A stretch of 6,565 nucleotides of DNA, from the NCBI GenBank assembly GCA_018711755.1, contig DVHY01000150.1, forward strand, positions 1 through 6,565, read 5' to 3'. Numbering within the stretch: the stretch's first letter is position 1; every line of letters begins with the position of its first letter. Of this stretch, positions 1 through 5,969 are shown piece after piece. Source of the DNA: Candidatus Limivicinus faecipullorum. GTDB taxonomy: Bacteria > Bacillota > Clostridia > Oscillospirales > Oscillospiraceae. A program made the position numbers and the translations under genes. The notes beneath the pieces are model-generated. The model had not been told where the DNA came from and did no database searches. It was given only the letters and a program-made list of their open reading frames with translations.

Positions 1-1544
1 GCGGTGAAGATAAACACGCCCACCACGACGCCGGAGATCTTACCGATACCGCCGGTGAAGGAGATACCGCCCACCACGCAGGCGGCGATGGCGTCCATCT
101 CCCAGCCCTGGCCGTAAGCGGCGGAGCCGGAGCCCACCATGCGGATGCATTCCAGCCAGGAGCCGAAGCCGTAGAGGATACCGGCCATGACGAAGGCGCC
201 CACGGTGACTTTGAACACGGAGATACCGGAGACGGAGGCGGCCTCAGGGTTGCCGCCCACGGCGTAGAGGTTCTTGCCGAAGGTGGTCTTGTTCCAGATG
301 AACCAGACTATCACCACGGCGGCGATGGCCCACAGTATGATAGTGGGGAATTTACCTATACGGGGGATTATCATGCTGGGGATAGTGGTGTCAATGGCGC
401 CGAAGGAGACGCCCTTGGTGGAGTAGGTCACCAGGCCGAAGATGACCAGCATGTTGGCCATGGTGGATATGAAGGGGTGCATCTTGAAGCGGGCGGTGAA
501 GAAGCCTGCAATGGTGGTGAACACCGTGCAGAGCACTATGCAGACGATGAGGGCCAGGAACACCCGGGCCAGGACGGGCATGGTGCTGAAGTCAAAGACA
601 TGCCCAAATACGGAGCCGGTGTTGGGTCCGTTGTGCATGACTATGGTGGCGGCGGTCATGCCCATGCCCACCATACGTCCAATGGACAGGTCGGTACCGG
701 CCAGGAGTATAAGTCCCGCCACGCCCAGAGCCAGGAACATTCTGGGTGAAGCCTGCTGCAGGATGTTGAGGATGTTGTTCAGCGTAAGCAGCTGCACATT
801 GGGCCCCTTGACGATGGGGGTGATGATGCACAGGCCGATGAAGATGATGATTATGGCTATGTACAGTCCGTTTCTCAGCAGGAAGCTGCGGCGGTTGAAG
901 GTGAACCTGTAGTTCTCCCAGCGTTGGGCCATGGACTGGCCAAAGGTGAACCGGGATATGCGCAGCAGGTCGATAAGATGATACTTATGGGCATAGGCGG
1001 CGTGGCGCCGGTCCTTTATCTGCTGCAGCTCCTTGTCCCGCTGCATCTTGGCGTCGAAGAGGCGGTTCTTGTGGACATATTTCTCGTCCTTGATCTCGTT
1101 GGCATCCTTCAGCTTTGCCAGGGCGCTCTCGTGCTCTTTCTTGAGCTCTGCCACAGCGGCGGCATACTTCTCCTTGACAATGGCGGTCTCGGCCTTGCAG
1201 CTGGCTGCCACCGCATTGTAGTAGTCCTTGGCGAAGTGCTCCTTCAGATAGCTCTCGGCCTGGGCCACCAGGGCGGACACTTCAGCCTTGTTCCGGCTCT
1301 CCACTTCCTTGGCCTTGTTGAGCTCAGCCTGGAGCGTCTCTCTCCTCTTGGCCTTTTCCTGGGGAGTATATATCTTGTCCCGCTTCAGAGTCTCCAGAGT
1401 GGCCTGGATATCCAGCACTTTGTTGGTGCCGTCCTCTCTCAGCGCATTGAGCTTTGCCTGGATATTACCGACATATTCGTCGATGGGCTGACGAAGCTGT
1501 GCTTCCTGTTCAGCCGAAAGTATTATTGTTTTCTCTGCTACCAT
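1..1544 (-). CDS. mglC: Galactose/methyl-galactoside ABC transporter permease MglC with long N-terminal cytoplasmic extension (partial, 3' end missing)
   Basis: Membrane permease of the galactose/glucose importer. 514 codons are visible and the frame is open at the left edge; compared with E. coli MglC (336 aa, from memory) about 40 C-terminal residues are missing. The transporter core begins near residue 225 with a hydrophobic segment (NGLYIAIIIIF). MglC hallmarks follow: ALGVAGLILLAGTDLSIGR (272-290), NKTTFGKNLYAVGGNPEAA (418-436) and DAIAACVVGGISFTGGIG (484-501), each closely matching E. coli. Odd feature: E. coli MglC enters the membrane near residue 18, but here about 220 mostly charged residues rich in A, K and E come first, probably helical/coiled-coil and cytoplasmic. 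The ATG at 1544 is preferred because GGGAG (1554-1558) lies 9 nt upstream. The gene starts 15 nt after the mglA stop, so the two are surely cotranscribed. Identity of the core is secure; the role of the extension is unknown. Confidence 0.93.
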   Translation of the reverse strand, partial: MVAEKTIILSAEQEAQLRQPIDEYVGNIQAKLNALREDGTNKVLDIQATLETLKRDKIYTPQEKAKRRETLQAELNKAKEVESRNKAEVSALVAQAESYLKEHFAKDYYNAVAASCKAETAIVKEKYAAAVAELKKEHESALAKLKDANEIKDEKYVHKNRLFDAKMQRDKELQQIKDRRHAAYAHKYHLIDLLRISRFTFGQSMAQRWENYRFTFNRRSFLLRNGLYIAIIIIFIGLCIITPIVKGPNVQLLTLNNILNILQQASPRMFLALGVAGLILLAGTDLSIGRMVGMGMTAATIVMHNGPNTGSVFGHVFDFSTMPVLARVFLALIVCIVLCTVFTTIAGFFTARFKMHPFISTMANMLVIFGLVTYSTKGVSFGAIDTTIPSMIIPRIGKFPTIILWAIAAVVIVWFIWNKTTFGKNLYAVGGNPEAASVSGISVFKVTVGAFVMAGILYGFGSWLECIRMVGSGSAAYGQGWEMDAIAACVVGGISFTGGIGKISGVVVGVFIFT

Positions 1545-1559
1545 TAGTGATTTCTCCCA

Positions 1560-3068
1560 TCACAGATATTTTGCGCTAAGCCGCAAAAGCTCTTCCTGAT
1601 TGGTGTCCTTGGTGTTGACTATGCCGGACAGATGCCCGTTGGACATGACGCCTATGCGGTTAGTGATGCCCAGTATCTCCGGCATCTCCGAGGAGACGAC
1701 GATTATTGTCTTGCCCTGCTTGGCCATTTTTATGATCAGCTCGTATATCTCATACTTTGCGCCCACGTCGATGCCTCGGGTAGGCTCGTCCATCATGAAT
1801 ATCTGGGGTTCCCGCTCCAGCCACTTGCCGAAGATCACCTTCTGCTGGTTGCCGCCGGAGAGGCTGGTTATCATGTCGTCGGGGCCCATGCACTTTGTGT
1901 GCATGATCTTTATCTGCTTATTGGTGGCCTTCACCATTTTCGAGTCGGAGAGAGCCAGCCCTGCCTTGTACTGTTCCAGGCTGGCGATAGTGGTGTTGAA
2001 GGTCAAATCGCACTTGAGGAAAAGTCCGTTTGCCTTGCGCTCCTCGGTTATCATGGCAAAGCCGTGCTCTATGGCTTCCCTGGCGTCGTTAAAGTTCATC
2101 AGCCGGTTCTTGAAGTAGACACGACCGGCAGCTCTGGTACGCACTCCGAAAATGGTCTCCAGCAGCTCGGTGCGCCCTGCGCCCACCAGGCCGTATAGGC
2201 CGAATATCTCTCCCTCCCTCACATCGAAGCTGATGTCCTGGAGGTAAGGGGCATATTTGGTGGACAGGTGCTGCACGGACAAAATGGTATCGCCGGGGGT
2301 ATTGTCCACCGGTGGGAAGCGGCTCTCCAGGGAGCGGCCCACCATGGCGGTGATGAGCTCGTTCATGTTGGTCTCGCCTATGGGCTTGGTCATCACCAGG
2401 TTGCCGTCCCGCAGAACGGACACTTCATCGCATATCTCAAAGATTTCGTCCATCTTGTGGGATATATATATCAGAGCTATGCCCTGTTCTTTCAGCATGC
2501 GCATCATGGAAAAGAGCTTGTCTACCTCCTGAACTGTCAGGGAAGAGGTAGGCTCGTCCAGAACGATCACCTGGGAATTGTAGGAAATTGCCTTGGCGAT
2601 CTCGCACATCTGCCGCTGAGAGACGGACATATTCCGCATGGGCTGGCTGAGATCCACGGTCATGCCCAGCTTACGGAACAACTCTGCTGCTTTCTTCTTC
2701 ATACCGCCTTCGTCCACAACGCCCATGGAATTGGTGGGATAACGGCCCAGGAACAGGTTGTCGGTCACATTGCGCTCCAGGCACTGGTTCAGCTCCTGGT
2801 GCACCATGGCAATGCCGTTTTCCAGGGCGTCCTTGGGCCCGGAAAAGCTGATCTCCTTACCGTTGAGGAATATGGTGCCTTCGTCCTTCTGGTAAGTGCC
2901 GAAGAGGCACTTCATCATCGTGGACTTGCCGGCGCCGTTTTCGCCCATCAATCCCATGACCGTACCCCGTTTGACGTCCAGATTGATGTGATCCAGGACC
3001 CGGTTGCGGCCGAAGGACTTGCTCATTCCTCGTATAGACAGCACGATATCGTCTTTCGCATCTGCCAT
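1560..3068 (-). CDS. mglA: Galactose/methyl-galactoside ABC transporter ATP-binding protein MglA
   Basis: Double-ATPase subunit that energises sugar import at the cytoplasmic face, with 502 residues, the usual length for MglA/RbsA-type proteins. NBD1 has Walker A GENGAGKST (42-50), Q-loop Gln91, a signature-like MSVSQRQ (147-153), Walker B VIVLDEPT (167-174) and H-loop His204. NBD2 has a degenerate Walker A GLVGAGRT (293-300, Lys replaced by Arg), a canonical signature LSGGNQQK (403-410), Walker B IFMMDEPT (423-430) and Ser460 where the H-loop His would be. This split between one canonical and one degenerate ATP site is normal in carbohydrate-uptake (CUT2) ATPases. The start at 3068 is chosen because GGGAG (3077-3081) lies 8 nt upstream; in-frame starts at 3074 and 3077 sit too close to or inside that site. 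The gene lies between mglB and mglC in the standard mglBAC order. The exact sugar is inferred from MglB and MglC. Confidence 0.95.
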   Translation of the reverse strand: MADAKDDIVLSIRGMSKSFGRNRVLDHINLDVKRGTVMGLMGENGAGKSTMMKCLFGTYQKDEGTIFLNGKEISFSGPKDALENGIAMVHQELNQCLERNVTDNLFLGRYPTNSMGVVDEGGMKKKAAELFRKLGMTVDLSQPMRNMSVSQRQMCEIAKAISYNSQVIVLDEPTSSLTVQEVDKLFSMMRMLKEQGIALIYISHKMDEIFEICDEVSVLRDGNLVMTKPIGETNMNELITAMVGRSLESRFPPVDNTPGDTILSVQHLSTKYAPYLQDISFDVREGEIFGLYGLVGAGRTELLETIFGVRTRAAGRVYFKNRLMNFNDAREAIEHGFAMITEERKANGLFLKCDLTFNTTIASLEQYKAGLALSDSKMVKATNKQIKIMHTKCMGPDDMITSLSGGNQQKVIFGKWLEREPQIFMMDEPTRGIDVGAKYEIYELIIKMAKQGKTIIVVSSEMPEILGITNRIGVMSNGHLSGIVNTKDTNQEELLRLSAKYL

Positions 3069-3076
3069 TCTCATCA

Positions 3077-3081
3077 CTCCC
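3077..3081 (-). promoter_or_regulatory. Ribosome binding site of mglA (decides start)
   Basis: GGGAG on the minus strand, 8 nt before the ATG at 3068. It excludes the alternative GTG at 3077 (whose G is the last base of the site) and makes the ATG at 3074 unlikely because only 2 nt would separate them. Confidence 0.7.
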
Positions 3082-3095
3082 GTTTATGCAAAATA

Positions 3096-3135
3096 GGCTG
3101 GACAGGAAAGGACCGGTGGTCTAGCCCTGTCAGCC
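3096..3135 (-). other. Imperfect stem-loop in the mglA leader
   Basis: GGCTG-GACAGG (3096-3106) pairs with CCCTGT-CAGCC (3125-3135), and an inner GGACC/GGTC pairing is possible. It lies between the terminator-like hairpin and the mglA ribosome site. It has no U-tract of its own: on the minus strand it is followed by TATTTTGC. It could stabilise the 5' end of a processed mglAC message or be incidental. Confidence 0.4.
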
Positions 3136-3139
3136 TTGT

Positions 3140-3212
3140 AAAAAAGCACGGGGAGAGGGATTCTTCGGCACTGAGAAATCCCTCCCAAATGTCGGAGAAT
3201 ATCCCTCTCCCC
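3140..3212 (-). terminator. Intrinsic terminator / attenuator between mglB and mglA
   Basis: The arms at 3190-3212 and 3150-3170 form a stem of about 20 bp with small mismatches and a loop of about 19 nt. On the minus strand it reads GGGGAGAGGGA... to ...TCCCTCTCCCC, then GTGC and six T (3145-3140). Stem plus U-tract directly downstream of the mglB stop fits an intrinsic terminator. Because mglA and mglC follow on the same strand with no obvious promoter of their own, partial readthrough is the likely mode, giving more MglB than MglAC. A processing or stabilising hairpin is the alternative. Confidence 0.75.
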
Positions 3213-3254
3213 TATCGCATTAGCTGTTGGTTATGGTTCAGAGTTGAAAGCGCA

Positions 3255-4553
3255 TCACTGGCTGAGCAGAGCAGTGTAGGAGGCGCCGTTGTCGGTCTTG
3301 ACCATGTTGATGGCAAAGGCGTCGTAGAGGCTGGGATCGCTCAGGCGGTTGGTGATATTGGCTTCGGTCTGACCGTCGCCGCCGATGTAATCGACCTTCA
3401 GGTTGAGCAGGTCATCGTAGTTCTGGAGCAGGGGCTGGTAGGTGGAGCCCAGGAAGTTATCGGCGGAGTTGTAGATGTTCAGCCATACGCTCTTCTCGGG
3501 ATGTGCGGTGGCATCCAGCTGGTTGCTGACGGGAGCATAGACCACGGTGGAATCCAGGAAGTCCTCGTAGTTCTCGGCGGTAACGGCCACGTTCAGGGCG
3601 TAGTAGGAACGGGCGGCCTCGTCGTAGTAGTAAACGTCGGGGCTGAGCACGTTGCCGGCATCGTCGGCGGTGCCTATACCGGTATCCATGTCAACGCCGT
3701 CCAGAGCGTTGCGCAGCACACGGAGGGTCAGGTAAGCCTGGACGTCGGCGTGCTGGCTGATGGTTCCGCCGTAGCCGTTGGCGATAGCGGCAACGGCGTC
3801 GGAGTTGGCGTCATAGCCGAAGGTGGGTACGCCCTCAGCCTGGGACCAGCCGTTGAACATGGCCATGCCCATGCCGTCGTTGTTGGAGGCGACGATGTCA
3901 ATCTGATCGCCGAAGGAGGAGGACCAGGTGAGGATGGCGTTGCCGGCGGTAGCGGCATCCCAGGTAGCGCCGGCGGAGTTCTTCATCTCCTGAGAGGCCA
4001 GCTCACGGACCACGTAGGTGGTGCCGTTGATCTCCAGGGTGCCGTCCTGGACGGCGGTGGCAGAACCGTCAACATTGGTGCCGACGGGGTCGCTGTTGAT
4101 GGCGCCGTCTACCTCAACGGCAGTGCCCAGAGCGGAGCGGACGCCGCGGGTACGGGCGATGGAGTCGTTGTGTCCGATGTCGCCGATGGCCAGGACGTAT
4201 CCGATAACGCCGTCGCCGTTGCGGTCGATAGTGTCGATGTTGGCCTCTATGTACTCCTTGATCATGGTGCCCTGGAGCTCGGCGCCCTGGTTGGCGTCAA
4301 AGCCCACATAATAGGTATCCTCGTTGAAGGTCAGAGCAGCCATATCCAGCTCTCCGGTGGAGCTGTTGGAAGGCTGACGGTTGAACCACACAAGGGGCTT
4401 GTCCTTGTTGGCAACTTCAGTGGCGGCTTCTTCGGCAGGGGCCTCGGCAGCATCTTCCGCAGGGGCTTCCTCAGCGGGGGCTTCGGAACTGCCGCAGGCG
4501 GCAAGAGCAAACACCATGGCCAGAGCCAGAAGCAGTGCAAGCAGCTTTTTCAT
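3255..4553 (-). CDS. mglB: Circularly permuted galactose/glucose-binding lipoprotein (MglB)
   Basis: Extracellular, lipid-anchored substrate-binding protein of the importer, 432 aa. Residues 1-20 form a lipoprotein signal with lipobox LAAC (Cys20), followed by an AEP-rich linker (about 21-50). Compared with E. coli MglB from memory (mature numbering), the chain starts near canonical residue 83: WFNRQPS holds N58 (N91). A calcium-loop motif DRNGDG is at 110-115 (D134/N136/D138). H128, D130 and R134 match H152/D154/R158; W198 matches W183; N225 matches N211; D248 matches D236; Q267 stands for N256. The canonical C-terminal end aligns near 320-334. After a linker (about 335-354), the canonical N-terminus appears: IYNSADNF (360-367) with D365 and F367 for D14 and F16, ending with DAFAINMVKTD before the stop. 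About 39 extra residues lie between R134 and W198. GGAGG (4563-4567) is 9 nt before the ATG. Sugar type is inferred from these residues and from mglAC. Confidence 0.95.
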   Translation of the reverse strand: MKKLLALLLALAMVFALAACGSSEAPAEEAPAEDAAEAPAEEAATEVANKDKPLVWFNRQPSNSSTGELDMAALTFNEDTYYVGFDANQGAELQGTMIKEYIEANIDTIDRNGDGVIGYVLAIGDIGHNDSIARTRGVRSALGTAVEVDGAINSDPVGTNVDGSATAVQDGTLEINGTTYVVRELASQEMKNSAGATWDAATAGNAILTWSSSFGDQIDIVASNNDGMGMAMFNGWSQAEGVPTFGYDANSDAVAAIANGYGGTISQHADVQAYLTLRVLRNALDGVDMDTGIGTADDAGNVLSPDVYYYDEAARSYYALNVAVTAENYEDFLDSTVVYAPVSNQLDATAHPEKSVWLNIYNSADNFLGSTYQPLLQNYDDLLNLKVDYIGGDGQTEANITNRLSDPSLYDAFAINMVKTDNGASYTALLSQ

Positions 4554-4562
4554 TGTACTTTT

Positions 4563-4567
4563 CCTCC
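4563..4567 (-). promoter_or_regulatory. Ribosome binding site of mglB
   Basis: GGAGG followed by AAAAGTACA and the ATG at 4553, a spacing of 9 nt. It is a strong site, as expected for an abundant binding protein. Confidence 0.8.
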
Positions 4568-4577
4568 ATAAAAAAAT

Positions 4578-4607
4578 TTACACTCAGGGCATATTTGCCT
4601 TGTGTAA
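4578..4607. promoter_or_regulatory. Inverted repeat at the mglB transcription start (possible operator or 5' leader hairpin)
   Basis: TTACAC (4578-4583) and GTGTAA (4602-4607) form the outer arms; GGCA (4588-4591) and TGCC (4596-4599) form the inner arms around TATT. It begins 2 nt downstream of the proposed minus-strand -10 hexamer, so a bound protein would block initiation, or the transcript could fold it as a leader hairpin. It lacks the central CG of a typical LacI/CcpA operator, so no regulator is assigned. Confidence 0.45.
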
Positions 4608-4609
4608 TG

Positions 4610-4637
4610 ATTTTACCAGAAATATTTTAAATTACAA
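4610..4637 (-). promoter_or_regulatory. Putative sigma-A promoter of mglBAC
   Basis: On the minus strand, TTGTAA (4637-4632) is a four-of-six -35 match, then 16 nt, then TAAAAT (4615-4610), a five-of-six -10 match. The start would fall near 4603, leaving a leader of about 50 nt. The surroundings are very AT-rich and other hexamer pairings exist upstream, so the exact promoter is uncertain. Confidence 0.4.
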
Positions 4638-4788
4638 TGTCTTTATTCACACAAAATGAGCAATATCTTTCGCTTATCCGTCTATTTGACCAAATCCAGT
4701 TTTCAAAATTTGTAGGTTTTTACAAGCAGCTTCTTTCTCCGCCGAAATTTTTTCTGTATCGGCCAAGGCCGGAAACTCTGTGGGAACA

Positions 4789-4817
4789 TTGAAAATCGCC
4801 GGGAGCGGGGCTATAAT
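4789..4817 (+). promoter_or_regulatory. Near-consensus sigma-A promoter for the RNA methyltransferase operon
   Basis: TTGAAA (4789-4794), a 17-nt spacer and TATAAT (4812-4817). Initiation would be near 4824, giving a leader of about 80 nt before the TTG start. The leader contains small GC-rich hairpins (GGCGGTCCGCC at 4821-4831, CCCCTCCAGGGG near 4837-4848) with no recognisable riboswitch. It is divergent from the mglB promoter. Confidence 0.75.
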
Positions 4818-4888
4818 AAAGGCGGTCCGCCGTGAGCCCCTCCAGGGGGGCGCAGCGTTTGACGCAGCTTCGGTGGGAGACGTTTTTC

Positions 4889-4895
4889 AGGAGGT
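4889..4895 (+). promoter_or_regulatory. Strong ribosome binding site that selects a TTG start
   Basis: AGGAGGT followed by 8 nt and then TTG at 4904. An in-frame GTG at 4832 lies only a few bases past the predicted transcription start and has no room for a ribosome site, so the TTG is preferred. Confidence 0.75.
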
Positions 4896-4903
4896 CTGGG
4901 CCA

Positions 4904-5725
4904 TTGAGCAGGATCATAGCCGTAGAAGATTTTTCAGCCCCGGAGCTGGACGTTTACGCCCGTCTTACGGAGAATCAGCTGGTGAACCGGGCCGAGCCGG
5001 ACAAGGGCCTTTTTATAGCCGAGAGCCCGGTGGTGATAGAGCGGGCCCTGGACGCCGGCTGCGTGCCCGTCTCCTTTTTAATGGAAGAGAAGCATGTGGC
5101 GGGCAAGGGCCGGCCACTGATAGAGCGCTGCGGGGATGTGCCGGTGTACGCCGCCCCTCTGGAGGTGCTGGTGCAGCTCACCGGCTTCCACCTGACCCGG
5201 GGGATGCTCTGCGCCATGCGGCGGCCGAAGCTGCCCTGCCCCGAGCGGGTCTGTGACGGGGCCAGCCGTCTGGCGGTGCTGGAGAACGTGATGAACCCCA
5301 CCAACATCGGGGCCATTTTCCGCTCTGCCGCCGCCCTGGGCATGGACGCCGTACTCCTCACCGACGCCGGCAGCGACCCTCTTTACCGCCGGGCGATAAG
5401 GGTGAGCATGGGCACGGTGTTCCAGGTGCCCTGGACCTATCTGCCCCAGGGAGAGGACTGGACGGAGTTCCTCCGCAGCCGGGGCTTCAAGACCGCCGCC
5501 ATGGCCCTGTCGGCAGATTCCGTCTCTCTGAGGGACGCGGCCCTGAATTCCGAGGAAAAGCTGGCGGTGGTCCTGGGCACGGAGGGGGACGGCCTGGCGG
5601 CAAGCACCATAGCCCATTGCGACTACACGGTGCGCATACCCATGTCCCATGGCGTGGATTCACTGAACGTGGCGGCGGCCAGCGCCGTTGCCTTTTATCA
5701 GCTGGGAAAAACGGAGGAGGTATAA
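4904..5725 (+). CDS. TrmH/SpoU-family RNA 2'-O-methyltransferase
   Basis: Probably a cytoplasmic SPOUT-class enzyme that uses S-adenosylmethionine to methylate a ribose 2'-OH in rRNA or tRNA. It has 273 residues from the TTG start. The N-terminal part (about 16-108) resembles the SpoU substrate-binding domain (ARLTENQL, then GLFIAESPVVIERAL). The catalytic domain carries the three family motifs: ENVMNPTNIGAIFRSA (127-142, with N134 and R140), VLGTEGDGL (223-231), and IPMSHGVDSLNVAAA (245-259, with S253, L254, N255) that forms the trefoil-knot cofactor site. The sequence does not say which nucleotide is the target. Its own promoter lies upstream at 4789-4817, and its end overlaps the ribosome site of the next small gene, suggesting translational coupling. 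Family assignment is firm; a specific name such as RlmB or TrmH is not justified. Confidence 0.9.
   Translation: MSRIIAVEDFSAPELDVYARLTENQLVNRAEPDKGLFIAESPVVIERALDAGCVPVSFLMEEKHVAGKGRPLIERCGDVPVYAAPLEVLVQLTGFHLTRGMLCAMRRPKLPCPERVCDGASRLAVLENVMNPTNIGAIFRSAAALGMDAVLLTDAGSDPLYRRAIRVSMGTVFQVPWTYLPQGEDWTEFLRSRGFKTAAMALSADSVSLRDAALNSEEKLAVVLGTEGDGLAASTIAHCDYTVRIPMSHGVDSLNVAAASAVAFYQLGKTEEV
5713..5721 (+). promoter_or_regulatory. Ribosome binding site of the 68-aa gene, inside the methyltransferase end
   Basis: GGAGGAGGT lies in the last codons of the methyltransferase gene, 9 nt before the ATG at 5731. A second purine tract AAGGAG (5724-5729) abuts the ATG too closely to be the main site. The arrangement suggests coupled translation. 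Confidence 0.6.
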
Positions 5726-5730
5726 GGAGC

Positions 5731-5937
5731 ATGGACAGAGAAGAGCGTCTGGAGGCCTTTGAAAAAATGCTGGCGGACACGGAGAAAAACTACGGCGATG
5801 CGCAGCGGAGGATGGATGAGCTCAGGGCCGCGGGCAAGGAGAAGAGCGCCACCTACCGGCAGTTCATGGGCAACAAGCTGCTGTACCGCCAGTTGCTGAG
5901 CATGTATGAGCTCTACGGGCTGAAGGAAAGGGAATAA
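5731..5937 (+). CDS. Small helical protein of unknown function, coupled to the methyltransferase
   Basis: 68 residues, highly charged (D/E/K/R), no signal peptide and no membrane segment. The first half (about 1-40: MDREERLEAFEKMLAD..., then RRMDELRAAGKEKS) should form amphipathic helix or coiled coil. The second half (TYRQFMGNKLLYRQLLSMYELYGL, 41-64) alternates aromatic and leucine residues, like a second helix or dimer interface. I do not recognise the family. It starts 5 nt after the methyltransferase stop, with its ribosome site inside the upstream gene, and is the last gene before the stem-loop cluster. A helix-hairpin accessory protein is plausible, but a partner cannot be read from the sequence. 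That it is a real gene is supported by the spacing, ribosome site and consistent composition. Confidence 0.75.
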   Translation: MDREERLEAFEKMLADTEKNYGDAQRRMDELRAAGKEKSATYRQFMGNKLLYRQLLSMYELYGLKERE

Positions 5938-5941
5938 AGAT

Positions 5942-5969
5942 TTAAGAGGAGGCAGGCGCCTCCTCTTAA
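5942..5969. repeat. Left boundary palindrome (copy 1)
   Basis: Perfect 12-bp arms (5942-5953 and 5958-5969) around the loop AGGC; the core AAGAGGAGGC pairs with GCCTCCTCTT. It starts 4 nt after the 68-aa gene stop, so it may help terminate that operon, but there is no T-tract beyond the stem. It recurs almost exactly at 6171-6198. Confidence 0.85.

Noticed and set aside
924..1547. A 207-codon plus-strand frame opposite the mglC N-terminal region
   Set aside because: Its leucine-rich translation mirrors the K/E/A-rich coding strand of the MglC extension. It has no ribosome site and no recognisable domain.
3255..4553. MglB as a truncated or frameshifted gene or an assembly join
   Set aside because: The missing canonical N-terminal segment is present in the same uninterrupted frame at the C-terminus with its key residues intact. 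The signal peptide, linker and stop are all in place.
2268..4571. A 767-codon open frame on the plus strand opposite mglB and mglA
   Set aside because: It lies antisense to two certain genes with clear motifs and ribosome sites. Its translation is G/V/H-rich low complexity with no domain, as expected from the reverse complement of GC-biased codons, and it has no ribosome site of its own.
4832..4903. Upstream extension of the methyltransferase to a GTG at 4832
   Set aside because: It starts a few bases after the predicted transcription start without a ribosome site. The added residues do not resemble the family, and AGGAGGT with TTG at 4904 fits better.
4818..4903. Riboswitch in the methyltransferase leader
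   Set aside because: Only short GC hairpins are visible, none matching a riboswitch class I recognise, and no terminator precedes the start.
5078..5650. A 190-codon minus-strand frame within the methyltransferase gene
   Set aside because: It is antisense to all three SpoU motifs, is H/G/P-rich with no domain, and has no promoter or ribosome site.
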